64,000 bases of DNA from an uncultured Rhodocyclaceae bacterium (GTDB lineage Bacteria; Pseudomonadota; Gammaproteobacteria; Burkholderiales; Rhodocyclaceae), in assembly GCA_907163225.1 (NCBI GenBank), contig OU015322.1, positions 2,457,001 through 2,521,000 on the forward strand, in the 5' to 3' direction. Below the pieces are notes generated by a model, which saw nothing but the letters and a program-made list of their open reading frames with translations, did no database searches and was not told the origin of the DNA. The position numbers and the translations under genes were made by a program. Below, piece by piece: positions 53,645 to 64,000 of the stretch. How positions within the stretch are numbered: position 1 is the stretch's first letter; each line of letters opens with the position of its first letter.

Positions 53645-54256
53645 ATGGAATCCCTGCTGAACCCCGCGCCCGCCGTAGCCTTGATGTCTCCGCTTGAACT
53701 GAAGGAAGGTATCGCCAGCCTGTCGCGTGGCGCCTATTTCAAGGAGGCGCCGCTCGATGTGATGCTGAGCATCCTGACCGAATCGGCCGCGCAGATGTCT
53801 GGCATAGAACGGGTCAGCATCTGGGCCTTGACTGATGACCATGAGGAGTTGCGCTGCCTTACGTTGTACGAACGCTCGGCCAAGCGTCACAGCAAGGGTG
53901 GCAGCATCAGGGCTAGCCAGTACCCTGCCTATTTTCAAGCCCTGCGGGCGGGCAGCAGCATTTCTGCCGATGATCCCTATATTCACCCGTTGACGGCCGA
54001 ATTTGCAGTCGACTATTTGCCGCGTTGCGGCATAACGGCATTACTCAATACGCCGATTCACATTCGAGGCGAATTGCAGGGCGTTCTTTGTCTCGAGCAG
54101 GTCGGTTCTAGGCAGCCGTGGTCGTCGGCGCATGGGCTGTTTGCCCAGGCGATCGCCAATTTGATCACGCTTGGGTTGGTTGAAAATGAGGCCGATGAGG
54201 CAAAGCGCCGCGCGCATCTTGCCGATCAGCGTCTGCGAGCTGCATTCGGCACCTGA
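53645..54256 (+). CDS. GAF-domain protein
   Basis: Protein of 203 residues from the ATG at 53645 (the frame is open to 53579). One GAF domain covers about 30-180: MSGIERVSIWAL, LLNTPIHIRGELQGVLCLEQVG. The C-terminal 20 residues are a charged helix (VENEADEAKRRAHLADQRLRA). No output domain follows, so it probably works with another signalling protein. Ligand unknown. Confidence 0.75.
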   Translation: MESLLNPAPAVALMSPLELKEGIASLSRGAYFKEAPLDVMLSILTESAAQMSGIERVSIWALTDDHEELRCLTLYERSAKRHSKGGSIRASQYPAYFQALRAGSSISADDPYIHPLTAEFAVDYLPRCGITALLNTPIHIRGELQGVLCLEQVGSRQPWSSAHGLFAQAIANLITLGLVENEADEAKRRAHLADQRLRAAFGT

Positions 54257-54266
54257 AGCTATTTCA

Positions 54267-54296
54267 ATTTTGGCCGAATTTACCGGTTGACCGCAG
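54267..54296 (+). repeat. Dispersed 30-bp repeat, copy 11
   Basis: ATTTTGGCCGA followed by ATTTACCGGTTGACCGCAG. On the minus strand it encodes the last residues AAVNR and the TAA stop of the Hpt-like gene. Confidence 0.75.
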
Positions 54297-55032
54297 CAAT
54301 CGTGCTGCTGAGCTGGGATAGCTCTGATTCCACCTGCGCTCGTATCGGCGCGCTGTCGAGTTCAGCGGCGTAGTTGCGGATCGTTTCCGAAAGCTGTCTG
54401 GCCAGATGCATGATGCCCCAAATTTCCAGCAGTTCCGCCTGCTGGGCCAGCTTAATCGACTCCGTGGCCAGGGCGTAAGCGTCTGGGGGCAGCGCAGCGA
54501 GGGCGTCTCGCATGAGCTGGATTGTTTCACTGGCCTCGTCGACAAATAGTTGATCCAGAACAGCTGAGCGTTCGTTTGCGCCGGGGGCGTTGACATTCGC
54601 TTCCAGGCGCCCGACAAAGTGCTTGGTGCGTTCGGCAAAAGAGACATGCTCAAGGCCGTCAGCTTCGCCCAGACACTCGATGGCAGCACTCATTGCAGCT
54701 ATCAGCCGGGGCGACGGGGTGCCTTCTTCCAGAAGGTCGGTCGCGCTGGCCAAGGCTTCACCGAGGCGCAGGCAGTCGGCGTCGGTGGTTTCGAGCGCAA
54801 CGGCGTACAGGCTGAAAACGGCCGGTCGAATATCTTCAATTCCGGCGCCGTGGCGTTCTGACCAGGCCAGCGCCAAGCGCTTGCTCGCTGCAATCCAGCG
54901 CTCGTTCAGCTTGGGGTCGAAGCGGGCTTTCGTGGGCTTGGCGACCCAAGGCAGGATCGCGGCAGTCGCCGTCAGTGTGGGGGCGAGCGCCGCGCGGGTT
55001 TCCTCGAGTTCGTGCTCGGGGATGTCAGCCAT
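54280..55032 (-). CDS. Uncharacterised helical protein with Hpt-like C-terminus
   Basis: Protein of 250 residues, nearly all helical and rich in Ala, Leu and Glu. Residues about 165-225 (VDEASETIQLMRDALAALP; ESIKLAQQAELLEIWGIM) have the spacing of a histidine phosphotransfer domain but lack the phosphoacceptor His, so it would be a pseudo-Hpt at best. The stop codon lies within a dispersed repeat. It is convergent with the GAF gene, and six bases downstream of the VOC gene. Function unknown. Confidence 0.65.
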   Translation of the reverse strand: MADIPEHELEETRAALAPTLTATAAILPWVAKPTKARFDPKLNERWIAASKRLALAWSERHGAGIEDIRPAVFSLYAVALETTDADCLRLGEALASATDLLEEGTPSPRLIAAMSAAIECLGEADGLEHVSFAERTKHFVGRLEANVNAPGANERSAVLDQLFVDEASETIQLMRDALAALPPDAYALATESIKLAQQAELLEIWGIMHLARQLSETIRNYAAELDSAPIRAQVESELSQLSSTIAAVNR

Positions 55033-55038
55033 GTTGGC

Positions 55039-55515
55039 TTATTGGGCAGCCAGCTTGACAAAGGCCGAAACGACTTCCGGCGGGGCCTGAACAAGCTCGA
55101 TCAGCACACCTTCGCCGCCAATCGGGAATTCCTCGTTGCCCTTCGGGTGCAGGAAGGTGATGTCGAAGCCCGCTGCTCCCTTGCGGATGCCGCCCGGGGC
55201 AAAACGCACACCGTTGGCTGACAGCCATTCGACTGCTTTCGGCAGGTCGTCGATCCACAGACCGACGTGGTTGAGCGGCGTGGTGTGCACCGCCGGCTTT
55301 TTCTCCGGATCGAGCGGTTGCATCAGGTCGACTTCGACCTTGAAGGGGCCGGTGCCCATGGCGCAGATGTCTTCGTCGACGTTTTCACGCTCGGAAACGA
55401 AGGTGCTGGTGATCTCCAGGCCGAATTTCTCGACCCACAGCGTGCGCAGCTTTTCCTTGGAGGGGCCGCCGATAGCGATTTGCTGGATGCCGAGTACCTT
55501 GAACGGACGTGTCAT
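55039..55515 (-). CDS. VOC-superfamily (glyoxalase-like) protein
   Basis: Protein of 158 residues with two beta-alpha-beta-beta-beta modules. [38 protein letters not shown] and [10 protein letters not shown] give the typical metal-site pattern (His in NHVGLW, Glu in LIELVQ). It resembles lactoylglutathione lyase-related or methylmalonyl-CoA epimerase-like proteins; the exact reaction is uncertain. Confidence 0.8.
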   Translation of the reverse strand: MTRPFKVLGIQQIAIGGPSKEKLRTLWVEKFGLEITSTFVSERENVDEDICAMGTGPFKVEVDLMQPLDPEKKPAVHTTPLNHVGLWIDDLPKAVEWLSANGVRFAPGGIRKGAAGFDITFLHPKGNEEFPIGGEGVLIELVQAPPEVVSAFVKLAAQ

Positions 55516-55555
55516 GAGTCGATTCCTGTCGTGTGGTGGATAACGTAATCCATAA

Positions 55556-56347
55556 TTATAGAGATTTCTTGCGGGTGGCGAGTACCAGCAAAACGACGCC
55601 GATCAGCACCATCGGCAGCGACAGCCACTGGCCCATGCTGATCGTGTAGGACTGGCCGAATATGCCGGCATCCGGCTCGCGGAAGAATTCAGTAACGAAG
55701 CGGAAGCAGCCGTAGCCGATCAGGAAAACGCCGGAGACGGCGCTGCGTGGCTGCGGTCGACTGGAAAAAAGCCACAAAATCAAAAAGAGCGCGAGGCCTT
55801 CGAGGCCGATGTGATAAAGCTGCGACGGATGGCGCGGTTGCATGTCGCCCGACTGCGGAAAGATCATCGCCCACGGCAGGCTGGTCTCGGTGACGCGGCC
55901 CCAAAGCTCGCCGTTGATGAAATTGCCGAGACGGCCAGCCGCCAGGCCGAGCGGGACGAGTGGCGCGACGAAATCCATGATGTCCCACCAGTTGAGCTTT
56001 TGCTTGCTCGCCCACAGGCCCATCGCTGCCAAAACGCCGAGAAAGCCGCCGTGGAAGCTCATGCCCCCCTTCCAGACGGCGGCAATTTCCAGCGGATTGC
56101 TCAGGTAATAAGCCGGGTCGTAGAAAAAAACCTGCCCGAGCCGCCCGCCGACGATCACGCCGAGCATGCCGTAAAAAAGCAGGTCGTCGAGTTGCTCGAC
56201 AGTCAGGATTGAAGGCCGGCTTTTGATCCGGTAGCGGCCGAGCAAAATAAACTGAACGAAGGCCGCCAGATACATCAAACCGTACCAGCGCACCGAAAGA
56301 GGGCCAAGCGAGAAGGCGACAGGGTCGAACTGCGGGTGAAGAAGCAT
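55556..56347 (-). CDS. lgt: Prolipoprotein diacylglyceryl transferase Lgt
   Basis: Protein of 263 residues with seven membrane helices. The signature [16 protein letters not shown] and the catalytic HGG segment ([10 protein letters not shown]) are present. It adds diacylglycerol to the lipobox Cys of lipoproteins such as several coded here. A dispersed repeat variant codes the segment LFSSRPQPR. Divergent from ilvD. Confidence 0.95.
   Translation of the reverse strand: MLLHPQFDPVAFSLGPLSVRWYGLMYLAAFVQFILLGRYRIKSRPSILTVEQLDDLLFYGMLGVIVGGRLGQVFFYDPAYYLSNPLEIAAVWKGGMSFHGGFLGVLAAMGLWASKQKLNWWDIMDFVAPLVPLGLAAGRLGNFINGELWGRVTETSLPWAMIFPQSGDMQPRHPSQLYHIGLEGLALFLILWLFSSRPQPRSAVSGVFLIGYGCFRFVTEFFREPDAGIFGQSYTISMGQWLSLPMVLIGVVLLVLATRKKSL
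55752..55781 (-). repeat. Dispersed 30-bp repeat, copy 12 (inside lgt)
   Basis: CTGCGGTCGACTGGAAAAA followed by AGCCACAAAATC; a diverged copy in the sense direction of lgt. Confidence 0.55.
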
Positions 56348-56433
56348 CGAAGGTTCAGAGTGGGCTAGAATTAGCCGATTATAGTTCGCGCGCCATGACA
56401 AGACGTCGGCGCCAGTTTCAGACGGAGATTTCC

Positions 56434-58290
56434 ATGCCCCATTACCGTTCCCGCACCTCCACCCACGGCCGCAACATGGCCGGTGCTCGCTCGCTGTGGC
56501 GCGCCACCGGCATGAAGGATGGCGACTTCGGCAAGCCGATCATTGCCGTGGTCAATTCCTTCACCCAGTTCGTCCCCGGCCACGTGCACCTCAAGGACAT
56601 GGGCCAACTCGTGGCGCGCGAGATCGAGGCAGCCGGCGGCGTCGCCAAGGAATTCAATACCATCGCCATCGATGACGGCATCGCCATGGGTCACAGCGGT
56701 ATGCTCTACTCGCTGCCCAGCCGCGACCTGATCGCCGATTCGGTCGAGTACATGGTCAACGCCCACTGTGCCGACGCCATGGTCTGCATCTCCAACTGCG
56801 ACAAGATCACCCCGGGCATGCTGATGGCCGCCATGCGCCTCAACATCCCGGTTATCTTCGTTTCCGGTGGCCCGATGGAAGCCGGCAAGGTCAAGATCCA
56901 GGGCAACGTCGTGCACCTCGATCTCGTCGACGCCATGGTCAAGGCTGCCGACCACTCAGTTTCCCAAGCCGATCTCGACGAAATCGAGCGCTCCGCCTGT
57001 CCGACCTGCGGCTCCTGCTCCGGCATGTTCACCGCCAACTCGATGAATTGCCTGACCGAAGCCTTTGGCCTCAGCCTGCCCGGCAACGGCACCGTCGTCG
57101 CCACGCACGCCGACCGCAAGCAACTCTTCCTGCGCGCTGGCCGCCAGATCGTCGAACTGTGCAAGCGTTACTACGAGCAGGACGACGCCTCGGTCCTGCC
57201 GCGTTCCATCGCCACCAAGGCCGCCTTCGAAAACGCCATGACCCTCGACGTCGCCATGGGCGGTTCGACCAACACCGTGCTGCACATTCTGGCCACGGCG
57301 CAGGAGGCCGGTGTTGATTTCACGATGGCAGACATCGACCGCATTTCCCGTTCGGTGCCCTGCCTGTGCAAGGTGGCGCCGATGACCGACAAGTACCACA
57401 TCGAAGACGTCCATCGTGCTGGCGGCATCATGGGCATCCTCGGCGAACTGGATCGCGCCGGCCTGATCCAGCGCGATGTGCCGAACGTCCATGCCAAAAC
57501 CCTGGGCGAAGCGATTGACCGCTGGGACGTGGTACGCGAGCACGACGTCAAAGTGCACGAATTTTTCAAAGCGGCTCCGGGTGGCGTGCCGACACAAGTC
57601 GCCTTCTCGCAGGATCGTCGTTTCAACGAACTCGATCTTGATCGCACCAACGGCTGCATCCGCAACAAGGCCAACGCTTTCTCGCAGGAAGGCGGCCTGG
57701 CTGTGCTCTACGGCAACATTGCGCTTGACGGCTGTATCGTCAAGACGGCCGGCGTCGATGAGTCGATCTGGAAGTTCTCCGGGAAAGCCCGCGTCTTTGA
57801 AAGCCAGGATGCTGCGGTCGACGCCATTTTGGGCGAAAAAATCGTGGCCGGCGACGTCGTCGTCATCCGCTACGAAGGCCCAAAGGGCGGCCCCGGCATG
57901 CAGGAAATGCTCTACCCGACCTCCTACCTGAAATCGATGGGGCTCGGCAAAGCCTGCGCGCTACTTACCGATGGCCGCTTCTCCGGTGGCACCTCGGGGC
58001 TTTCCATCGGTCATGCCTCGCCGGAAGCGGCTGACGGCGGCGCCATCGGTCTGGTCGAAGAAGGCGACACCATTGAAATCGACATCCCGAATCGCCGCAT
58101 CCATCTGGCCATCTCCGACGAAGCACTGGCTGCGCGTCGCGTCGCCATGGATGCCAAGGGTGAAGCTGCCTGGCAACCGGTAGGCCGCGAGCGCATCGTT
58201 TCCGCAGCCCTGCAAGCGTACGCCTTGATGGCCACCTCGGCCGACAAGGGCGCAGTGCGCGATGTGACACAGATCCAGCGCCGCAAATGA
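56434..58290 (+). CDS. ilvD: Dihydroxyacid dehydratase IlvD
   Basis: Protein of 618 residues. Fe-S ligands lie in [10 protein letters not shown] and [18 protein letters not shown]; the C-terminal [21 protein letters not shown] is the family signature. It makes the 2-oxo acid precursors of valine and isoleucine. ACGGAGATTTCC precedes the ATG. It overlaps the LysE-family gene by 4 bases. Confidence 0.97.
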   Translation: MPHYRSRTSTHGRNMAGARSLWRATGMKDGDFGKPIIAVVNSFTQFVPGHVHLKDMGQLVAREIEAAGGVAKEFNTIAIDDGIAMGHSGMLYSLPSRDLIADSVEYMVNAHCADAMVCISNCDKITPGMLMAAMRLNIPVIFVSGGPMEAGKVKIQGNVVHLDLVDAMVKAADHSVSQADLDEIERSACPTCGSCSGMFTANSMNCLTEAFGLSLPGNGTVVATHADRKQLFLRAGRQIVELCKRYYEQDDASVLPRSIATKAAFENAMTLDVAMGGSTNTVLHILATAQEAGVDFTMADIDRISRSVPCLCKVAPMTDKYHIEDVHRAGGIMGILGELDRAGLIQRDVPNVHAKTLGEAIDRWDVVREHDVKVHEFFKAAPGGVPTQVAFSQDRRFNELDLDRTNGCIRNKANAFSQEGGLAVLYGNIALDGCIVKTAGVDESIWKFSGKARVFESQDAAVDAILGEKIVAGDVVVIRYEGPKGGPGMQEMLYPTSYLKSMGLGKACALLTDGRFSGGTSGLSIGHASPEAADGGAIGLVEEGDTIEIDIPNRRIHLAISDEALAARRVAMDAKGEAAWQPVGRERIVSAALQAYALMATSADKGAVRDVTQIQRRK

Positions 58291-58907
58291 CATTCTCCGT
58301 CTGGCTTGGGTTTTTGCTGGCATCGATCCTGATCGCCATAACGCCCGGGCCGGGCGCTGTCATCAGCATGAGTACGGGCATGCGCCACGGCTACTGGGCG
58401 GCGCTAACCGCCATACTTGGCTTGCAGGCGGCTATCCTGACCCATCTATTGATCGTCGCATTGGGTTTGGGTGCCGTGCTGGCCGCCTCAGAAACGGCAT
58501 TTCTGGTGGTCAAATTCCTCGGTGCGGCCTATCTCGTTTGGCTTGGAATCCAAAAATGGCGAGCCCCGGCCGTCCCCGTCGATGCGAATGCGCCGGCTAT
58601 TCGAAGAAAGGGCTTGTTCCTGCAGGGTGTTTTCGTCAACCTGACCAACCCGAAGGCGATCATTTTCATTGCCGCGCTTGTGCCTCAATTCGTCAACCCC
58701 GGACTGGCGCAGCTGCCGCAATATCTGGTGATCGCAACAACCCTTTGCCTGACGGACCTTATCGTCATGTCCGGATACGCTCTCGCTGCCGCGCATCTCG
58801 GACGGTGGTTGCATGATCCGACCGCCATGTGTCTGCAGAATCGCATTTTCGGTGGCTTGTTCGTCTCCGCTGGCGCGCTGTTGGCCGCATCATCGCGCCC
58901 TTCATAA
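58287..58907 (+). CDS. LysE/RhtB-family amino acid exporter
   Basis: Protein of 206 residues with about six membrane helices. [18 protein letters not shown] and [18 protein letters not shown] are hallmarks of the RhtB type. ATGA overlap with ilvD suggests co-expression and perhaps export of branched-chain amino acids or their analogues, which is inference. Confidence 0.87.
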   Translation: MTFSVWLGFLLASILIAITPGPGAVISMSTGMRHGYWAALTAILGLQAAILTHLLIVALGLGAVLAASETAFLVVKFLGAAYLVWLGIQKWRAPAVPVDANAPAIRRKGLFLQGVFVNLTNPKAIIFIAALVPQFVNPGLAQLPQYLVIATTLCLTDLIVMSGYALAAAHLGRWLHDPTAMCLQNRIFGGLFVSAGALLAASSRPS

Positions 58908-59057
58908 GCACCCATTGTCAACGCAGCGCCAGGACGCGCGTTAATTGTCCTGAGTGGGGGAAGATCGGTGGCCCGACCATCCTGTTTGCACGGGATGAAA
59001 AAGGGTTCTATCATCCCGCACAGATTCATCCACCAACCTGAATAACGGAGCGAGAGA

Positions 59058-59366
59058 ATGAAAGCTGTTTATGTTGCCATGATGGCTGCCGCTGGAATCG
59101 TGATGGCCGGTCAGGCCCAGGCCGACGAAGCGCTGGCCAAGGCCAAGAACTGCATGTCCTGCCACGCCATCGACAAGAAATTGGTTGGCCCGGCTTACAA
59201 GGACGTGGCGGCCAAATACAAAGGTGATGCCAAGGCCCCGGCCATGCTGGCAGCCAAAATCAAAGCTGGCGGCAAGGGCGTATGGGGTCAGATTCCTATG
59301 CCCCCGAATAATGTGACCGAAGACGAAGCCAAGAAACTGGCTGCCTGGGCTCTGGCTCAGAAGTAA
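59058..59366 (+). CDS. Class I c-type cytochrome (c551/c552-like)
   Basis: Protein of 102 residues with a signal peptide (cleavage near AQA, residue 22). The haem site is CMSCH, the axial Met lies in IPMPPNN, as in small electron-shuttle cytochromes of denitrifying betaproteobacteria. CGGAGCGAGAGA precedes the ATG. It carries electrons in the periplasm to a terminal oxidase or reductase. Confidence 0.92.
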   Translation: MKAVYVAMMAAAGIVMAGQAQADEALAKAKNCMSCHAIDKKLVGPAYKDVAAKYKGDAKAPAMLAAKIKAGGKGVWGQIPMPPNNVTEDEAKKLAAWALAQK

Positions 59367-59385
59367 TTTCAGTTTCAGGTACAGA

Positions 59386-59410
59386 AAAGCCGGCGAAATG
59401 CCGGCTTTCT
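59386..59410 (+). terminator. Terminator of the cytochrome c gene
   Basis: AAAGCCGGC, loop GAAAT, GCCGGCTTT; a 9-bp stem followed by CTGCATTTTG. Confidence 0.8.
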
Positions 59411-59463
59411 GCATTTTGGTGTTGACAGTGCGTGGGGTCATCCGGATAATCCCGGGTTCTTCC

Positions 59464-59548
<85 letters not shown>

Positions 59549-59587
59549 GATTAAGTGCTGTAACAGCCTGTGTTGCGGGCGTAATAA

Positions 59588-59661
59588 GCGGGTGTAGCTC
59601 AATGGTAGAGCTGAAGCCTTCCAAGCTTAAGACGAGGGTTCGATTCCCTTCACCCGCTCCA
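59588..59661 (+). tRNA. tRNA-Gly (TCC)
   Basis: Acceptor GCGGGTG/CACCCGC, anticodon TCC in CTTCCAA, T loop GGTTCGATTCC and encoded CCA. Confidence 0.95.
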
Positions 59662-59691
59662 TGACGCAGTACGGCTGAAGTTTTAAGGTAC

Positions 59692-59766
<75 letters not shown>

Positions 59767-59819
59767 CCGATTAGCTTGGATTCTGGATTTTTTATTTATT
59801 TGATTATTGAGGAACTGGA

Positions 59820-61010
<1,191 letters not shown>

Positions 61011-61026
61011 TTAGTAACTTTTGTAA

Positions 61027-61063
61027 TCAAAGCGCTTCGGGTGACCGAGGCGCTTTGATGTTT
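61027..61063 (+). terminator. Terminator after tuf
   Basis: TCAAAGCGCTTCGG and CCGAGGCGCTTTGA pair in a 14-bp stem with a GTGA loop, followed by TGTTTC. Confidence 0.8.
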
Positions 61064-61070
61064 CTGCAGC

Positions 61071-61146
61071 AGGGGTGTAGCTCAATTGGTAGAGCAACGG
61101 TTTCCAAAACCGTAGGTCGGGGGTTCGATTCCCTCCGCCCCTGCCA
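61071..61146 (+). tRNA. tRNA-Trp (CCA)
   Basis: Acceptor AGGGGTG/CGCCCCT (one G-T pair), anticodon CCA in TTCCAAA, T loop GGTTCGATTCC, encoded CCA at 61144-61146. Confidence 0.95.
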
Positions 61147-61170
61147 CCCTCTTTAAAGATCGCGAATTTC

Positions 61171-61524
61171 ATGGCTGACAAGATCAAGTTTGCGCTGGCG
61201 CTGGTCATTCTGGCAGCTGGCGTGGCTGGTTTCTACCTGCTTTCGGAGCAGGCAATGATTTTGCGCGTCCTGGCGGTCCTCGTTGGGTTGGCGCTTGCGG
61301 TTGCTGTGGCTTGGAAGACCGAGCCTGGGCAGCGATTTTTTTTGTTTGCCAACGAGTCGGTTGTTGAGGCCAAGAAGGTTGTTTGGCCTAGCCGCAAAGA
61401 AACCATGCAGACCACTGGGGCAGTCTTTGCCTTTGTTGTTGTGATGGCGCTATTCCTCTATCTCACCGACAAGAGCCTCGAGGTCATCCTCTATGACTGG
61501 GTGTTGGGCTGGAAGAAATCATGA
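61171..61524 (+). CDS. secE: Protein translocase subunit SecE
   Basis: Protein of 117 residues with three membrane helices as in E. coli. The conserved amphipathic segment [19 protein letters not shown] precedes the last helix. Part of SecYEG; overlaps nusG by 4 bases. Confidence 0.95.
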   Translation: MADKIKFALALVILAAGVAGFYLLSEQAMILRVLAVLVGLALAVAVAWKTEPGQRFFLFANESVVEAKKVVWPSRKETMQTTGAVFAFVVVMALFLYLTDKSLEVILYDWVLGWKKS

Positions 61525-62054
61525 GCAAACGCTGGTACGTCGTTCACGCCTACTCTGGGTTCGAGAAAAGCGTCATGCGCGCAATTCTGGAGCGTATTGA
61601 GCGTCTTGGAATGCAGGAGAAGTTCGGGCGCATTCTGGTCCCGGTTGAGGAAGTTGTGGAAATGAAGAATGGTCAGAAGGCCATTTCTGAGCGCAAGTTC
61701 TTTCCTGGCTATGTGTTGTGCGAAATGGAAATGGACGATGATTCCTGGCATTTGGTGAAAAATACGCCAAAGGTGACTGGTTTTGTTGGCGGAACCGCAA
61801 CTAAGCCCACGCCGATTTCCGAGAAGGAAGTTGAGAAAATCATGCAGCAGATGCAGGAGGGGGTTGAAAAACCTCGTCCAAAAGTTCTATTCGAAGTTGG
61901 TGAGGTTGTTCGAGTCAAAGAAGGGCCATTTACAGACTTCCATGGTGCTGTGGAAGATGTCAATTACGAAAAGAATCGAATCCGTGTATCTGTGACTATT
62001 TTTGGTCGTGCAACACCGGTTGAATTGGAATTTGGCCAGGTCGAAAAAGCCTGA
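61521..62054 (+). CDS. nusG: Transcription termination/antitermination factor NusG
   Basis: Protein of 177 residues. The NGN domain ([15 protein letters not shown]) and KOW domain ([19 protein letters not shown]) are complete. It links RNA polymerase with Rho or the ribosome. Confidence 0.97.
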   Translation: MSKRWYVVHAYSGFEKSVMRAILERIERLGMQEKFGRILVPVEEVVEMKNGQKAISERKFFPGYVLCEMEMDDDSWHLVKNTPKVTGFVGGTATKPTPISEKEVEKIMQQMQEGVEKPRPKVLFEVGEVVRVKEGPFTDFHGAVEDVNYEKNRIRVSVTIFGRATPVELEFGQVEKA

Positions 62055-62162
62055 CAATTGGTTTTAGGGTAAGTCGAAAGCCCATCGTTTCGGCAAGAGG
62101 AGCGTTAGTAGCGAAAGTTGATTTCGTCAAGGCGCGCTATAACTCATCAATTAGGAGCAATT

Positions 62163-62594
62163 ATGGCCAAGAAGATTATTGGTTATATCAAGCTGCAAGT
62201 GCCAGCTGGTAAAGCAAATCCGTCGCCCCCTATCGGCCCCGCGTTGGGTCAGCGCGGTCTGAATATTATGGAATTCTGTAAGGCCTTCAATGCCCAGACT
62301 CAGGGCGTGGAACCAGGTTTGCCGATTCCTGTTGTCATTACGGCCTTTGCCGACAAGTCTTTCACCTTCGTGATGAAGACGCCGCCGGCCACAATCCTGA
62401 TCAAGAAGGCTGCCGGTATCAAGTCCGGTTCCGCCAAGCCGCACACCGACAAAGTTGGCAAGATCACTCGTGCTCAGGCTGAAGAAATTGCCAAGACCAA
62501 GATGCCTGACCTTACCGCTGCCGACATGGATGCAGCTGTTCGCACCATCGCTGGTTCCGCCCGTTCCATGGGTATCACGGTAGAGGGTCTCTAA
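62163..62594 (+). CDS. rplK: 50S ribosomal protein L11
   Basis: Protein of 143 residues; [26 protein letters not shown] is the N-terminal signature region, and the C-terminal RNA-binding domain is complete. AGGAGCAATT precedes the ATG. The 108-base leader could carry the L1-binding control site known for rplKA, but I could not fold it with confidence. Confidence 0.97.
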   Translation: MAKKIIGYIKLQVPAGKANPSPPIGPALGQRGLNIMEFCKAFNAQTQGVEPGLPIPVVITAFADKSFTFVMKTPPATILIKKAAGIKSGSAKPHTDKVGKITRAQAEEIAKTKMPDLTAADMDAAVRTIAGSARSMGITVEGL

Positions 62595-62596
62595 TC

Positions 62597-63292
62597 ATGG
62601 CAAAGCTCACCAAAAAACAAAAAGCTCAAGCTGGCAAGATCGTTGCCATGAAGCTGTATCCGGTTCAGGAGGCGCTTACACTGGCCAAGGAAACCGCTAC
62701 GGCCAAGTTCGACGAGTCGATCGACGTTGCCGTTAATCTGGGCGTCGATGCACGCAAATCAGATCAAGTTGTTCGCGGTTCTGTCGTGCTACCGGCTGGT
62801 ACCGGCAAGTCTGTTCGAGTTGCTGTTTTCGCCCAGGGCGAAAAAGCTGAAGCAGCCAAGGCTGCCGGCGCTGAAGTTGTCGGTTTCGATGATCTGGCTG
62901 CCGAAGTCAAGGCCGGAAATCTGAATTTTGACGTCGTGATCGCAACACCGGATGCAATGAAAATTGTGGGCCAATTGGGTCAGATCCTCGGCCCGCGTGG
63001 TCTGATGCCGAACCCGAAGGTTGGTACGGTAACGATGGATGTCGTTACCGCGGTAAAGAATGCCAAGGCGGGTCAGGTTCAGTACCGTACCGATAAAGCT
63101 GGCATCATTCACGCCACCATTGGTCGTGCATCTTTCTCGATTGAGAGCCTCGAGTCTAATCTGAAGGCGCTGATTGATGCATTGAACAAGGCGAAGCCGG
63201 CTTCTTCCAAGGGTCAGTATCTTCGCAAGGTTGCTGTTGCTGCCACGATGGGCCCTGGCGTTCGCGTCGATCAGGCCACTCTGGTTGGTTAA
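62597..63292 (+). CDS. rplA: 50S ribosomal protein L1
   Basis: Protein of 231 residues, complete, with the signature [17 protein letters not shown]. It builds the L1 stalk and in many bacteria represses its own operon. Two bases after rplK. Confidence 0.97.
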   Translation: MAKLTKKQKAQAGKIVAMKLYPVQEALTLAKETATAKFDESIDVAVNLGVDARKSDQVVRGSVVLPAGTGKSVRVAVFAQGEKAEAAKAAGAEVVGFDDLAAEVKAGNLNFDVVIATPDAMKIVGQLGQILGPRGLMPNPKVGTVTMDVVTAVKNAKAGQVQYRTDKAGIIHATIGRASFSIESLESNLKALIDALNKAKPASSKGQYLRKVAVAATMGPGVRVDQATLVG

Positions 63293-63304
63293 AAGTACTT
63301 TGGG

Positions 63305-63336
63305 CTGCCGGTGATTGCCTAGGCGATCACCGGCAG
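63305..63336 (+). terminator. Hairpin after rplA
   Basis: CTGCCGGTGAT and ATCACCGGCAG form a perfect 11-bp stem. There is no T tract, so it may be an attenuator or an RNase III-type processing site between rplKA and rplJL rather than a full terminator. Confidence 0.5.
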
Positions 63337-63505
63337 ATCGTCAAAGACCGCAGGCGCTTCGGCAACGAGGCTTAATCGCGAAAGCACCCTGCGCAGACGG
63401 TGTCCCAGAACAAGATTTTCTGCTGCCTGGCAACAGGGAGCATAGCTTCTGGTTCAGGTCGCCGTAGGTGCGGCGGGAAATTCTTCCCGTCGTGTTATGA
63501 CTTGA
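63337..63505 (+). ncRNA. Ribosomal protein L10 leader
   Basis: The stretch AAAGACCGCAGG, CTTAATCGC, CCCTGCGCAGACGGTGTC and CAGAACAAGATT matches the rplJ leader of E. coli in order and spacing, including the kink-turn part that binds the L10-L12 complex. Excess L10-L12 binds here and lowers translation of rplJL. Confidence 0.8.
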
Positions 63506-63520
63506 AAGGAGGAAAGACCC

Positions 63521-64000
63521 GTGGGTCTCAATCTGAACGACAAAAAAGCGGTTGTAGCTGAGGTATCGGCACAAGTGGCCAACGCCCAGACTATCGCGAT
63601 TGCCGAATATCGTGGCATTGAGGTCGGTGACCTTACCGTGCTGCGCAAGAAGGCTCGCGAATCTGGCGTCTATCTGCGTGTGTTGAAGAATACCCTGGTG
63701 CGTCGCGCGGTCGCGGACACTTCGTTCGCTGGCCTGGCTGATCACATGGTCGGTCCGCTAATTTATAGCGTTTCTGCTGACCCCGTGGCGGCCGCGAAGG
63801 TGCTGAGTGACTTCGCTAAAACCAACGACAAATTGGTACTCAAGGCCGGTTCCTATGCCGGCGAGGTGCTCGACAAGGCTGGGTTGCAGGCGCTCGCGTC
63901 CGTCCCGAGCCGAGAAGAGTTGCTCTCCAAGTTGCTGTACGTCATGCAAGCACCGGTCGCCGGCTTCGTCCGTGGTCTGGCTGCTCTGGCTACGCAGCGC
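63521..64000 (+). CDS. rplJ: 50S ribosomal protein L10 (3' end outside window)
   Basis: The first 160 codons of L10, from GTG with AAAGGAGGA eight bases upstream; the reading frame is open to the window end. The start [19 protein letters not shown] and the segment [20 protein letters not shown] are typical. It anchors L7/L12 and regulates itself through the leader just upstream. Confidence 0.95.
   Translation, partial: MGLNLNDKKAVVAEVSAQVANAQTIAIAEYRGIEVGDLTVLRKKARESGVYLRVLKNTLVRRAVADTSFAGLADHMVGPLIYSVSADPVAAAKVLSDFAKTNDKLVLKAGSYAGEVLDKAGLQALASVPSREELLSKLLYVMQAPVAGFVRGLAALATQR

Noticed and set aside
62055-62162. L1-binding autoregulatory site in the rplK leader.
   Set aside because: The leader is the right place for it, but I could not match the L1 site consensus by eye.
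63521-64000. rplJ as a truncated or broken gene.
   Set aside because: It is cut only by the window end; the frame is intact.

Overview
The window looks like a chromosome segment of a betaproteobacterium of the Rhodocyclales, of Dechloromonas/Azonexus type. The grounds are high GC, the tuf-tRNA-Trp-secE-nusG-rplKAJ block, the dac-dat-ybeD-lipB-lipA order, a PhaM-type polyhydroxybutyrate granule regulator, PEP-CTERM proteins and two Liv-type ABC transporters linked to CoA ligases. No rRNA, CRISPR array, prophage or intact insertion sequence is visible, and no gene-free stretch exceeds about 215 bases.

Layout. 1-2.5 kb: a two-gene unit with a serine-hydrolase/TPR protein (cut by the window edge) and a deoxyribosyltransferase-like/TPR protein of the bacterial ASK1 regulatory-region type; this is the strongest candidate for a conflict or defence signalling system. 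2.6-6.9 kb: M48 lipoprotein protease and a 911-residue PEP-CTERM surface protein with a candidate Pho box. 7-16.3 kb: Crp-family regulator divergent from a catabolic-looking operon (acyl-CoA synthetase, five Liv-type ABC genes, phenylacetate-CoA-ligase-like enzyme). 16.3-21.2 kb: an exported protein, AEC transporter, PhaM, and a LuxR-type response regulator overlapping tail-to-tail with a hybrid kinase. 21.2-25.4 kb: membrane methyltransferase and fused indolepyruvate ferredoxin oxidoreductase. 25.6-32 kb: acyltransferase-PilZ protein divergent from a second liv operon whose binding lipoprotein has an Ala/Lys-rich tail. 32-34.1 kb: minCDE.

34-41.7 kb: a second PEP-CTERM protein, a 2Fe-2S flavin reductase, an epimerase, HemJ, an RlmL-type methyltransferase, a CoA-transferase and small exported proteins. 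41.8-45.7 kb: lipA-lipB-ybeD-dat-dac on the minus strand. 45.7-53.5 kb: LysR regulator, htpX, and a czcCBA-like efflux operon ending in a PII-like gene. 53.6-59.4 kb: GAF protein, Hpt-like protein, VOC protein, lgt, ilvD, LysE exporter, cytochrome c. 59.4-64 kb: tRNA-Tyr-Gly-Thr, tuf, tRNA-Trp, secE, nusG, rplK, rplA and the L10 leader with the start of rplJ.

Running through the window is a dispersed repeat of about 30 bp (TTTTTGGCC-N2-TTTTTCCGG followed by TTGACCGCGG). It occurs at least 12 times, in both orientations, between genes and inside genes. Its core CGGTTGACCG is nearly palindromic. I do not recognise it as a named element.
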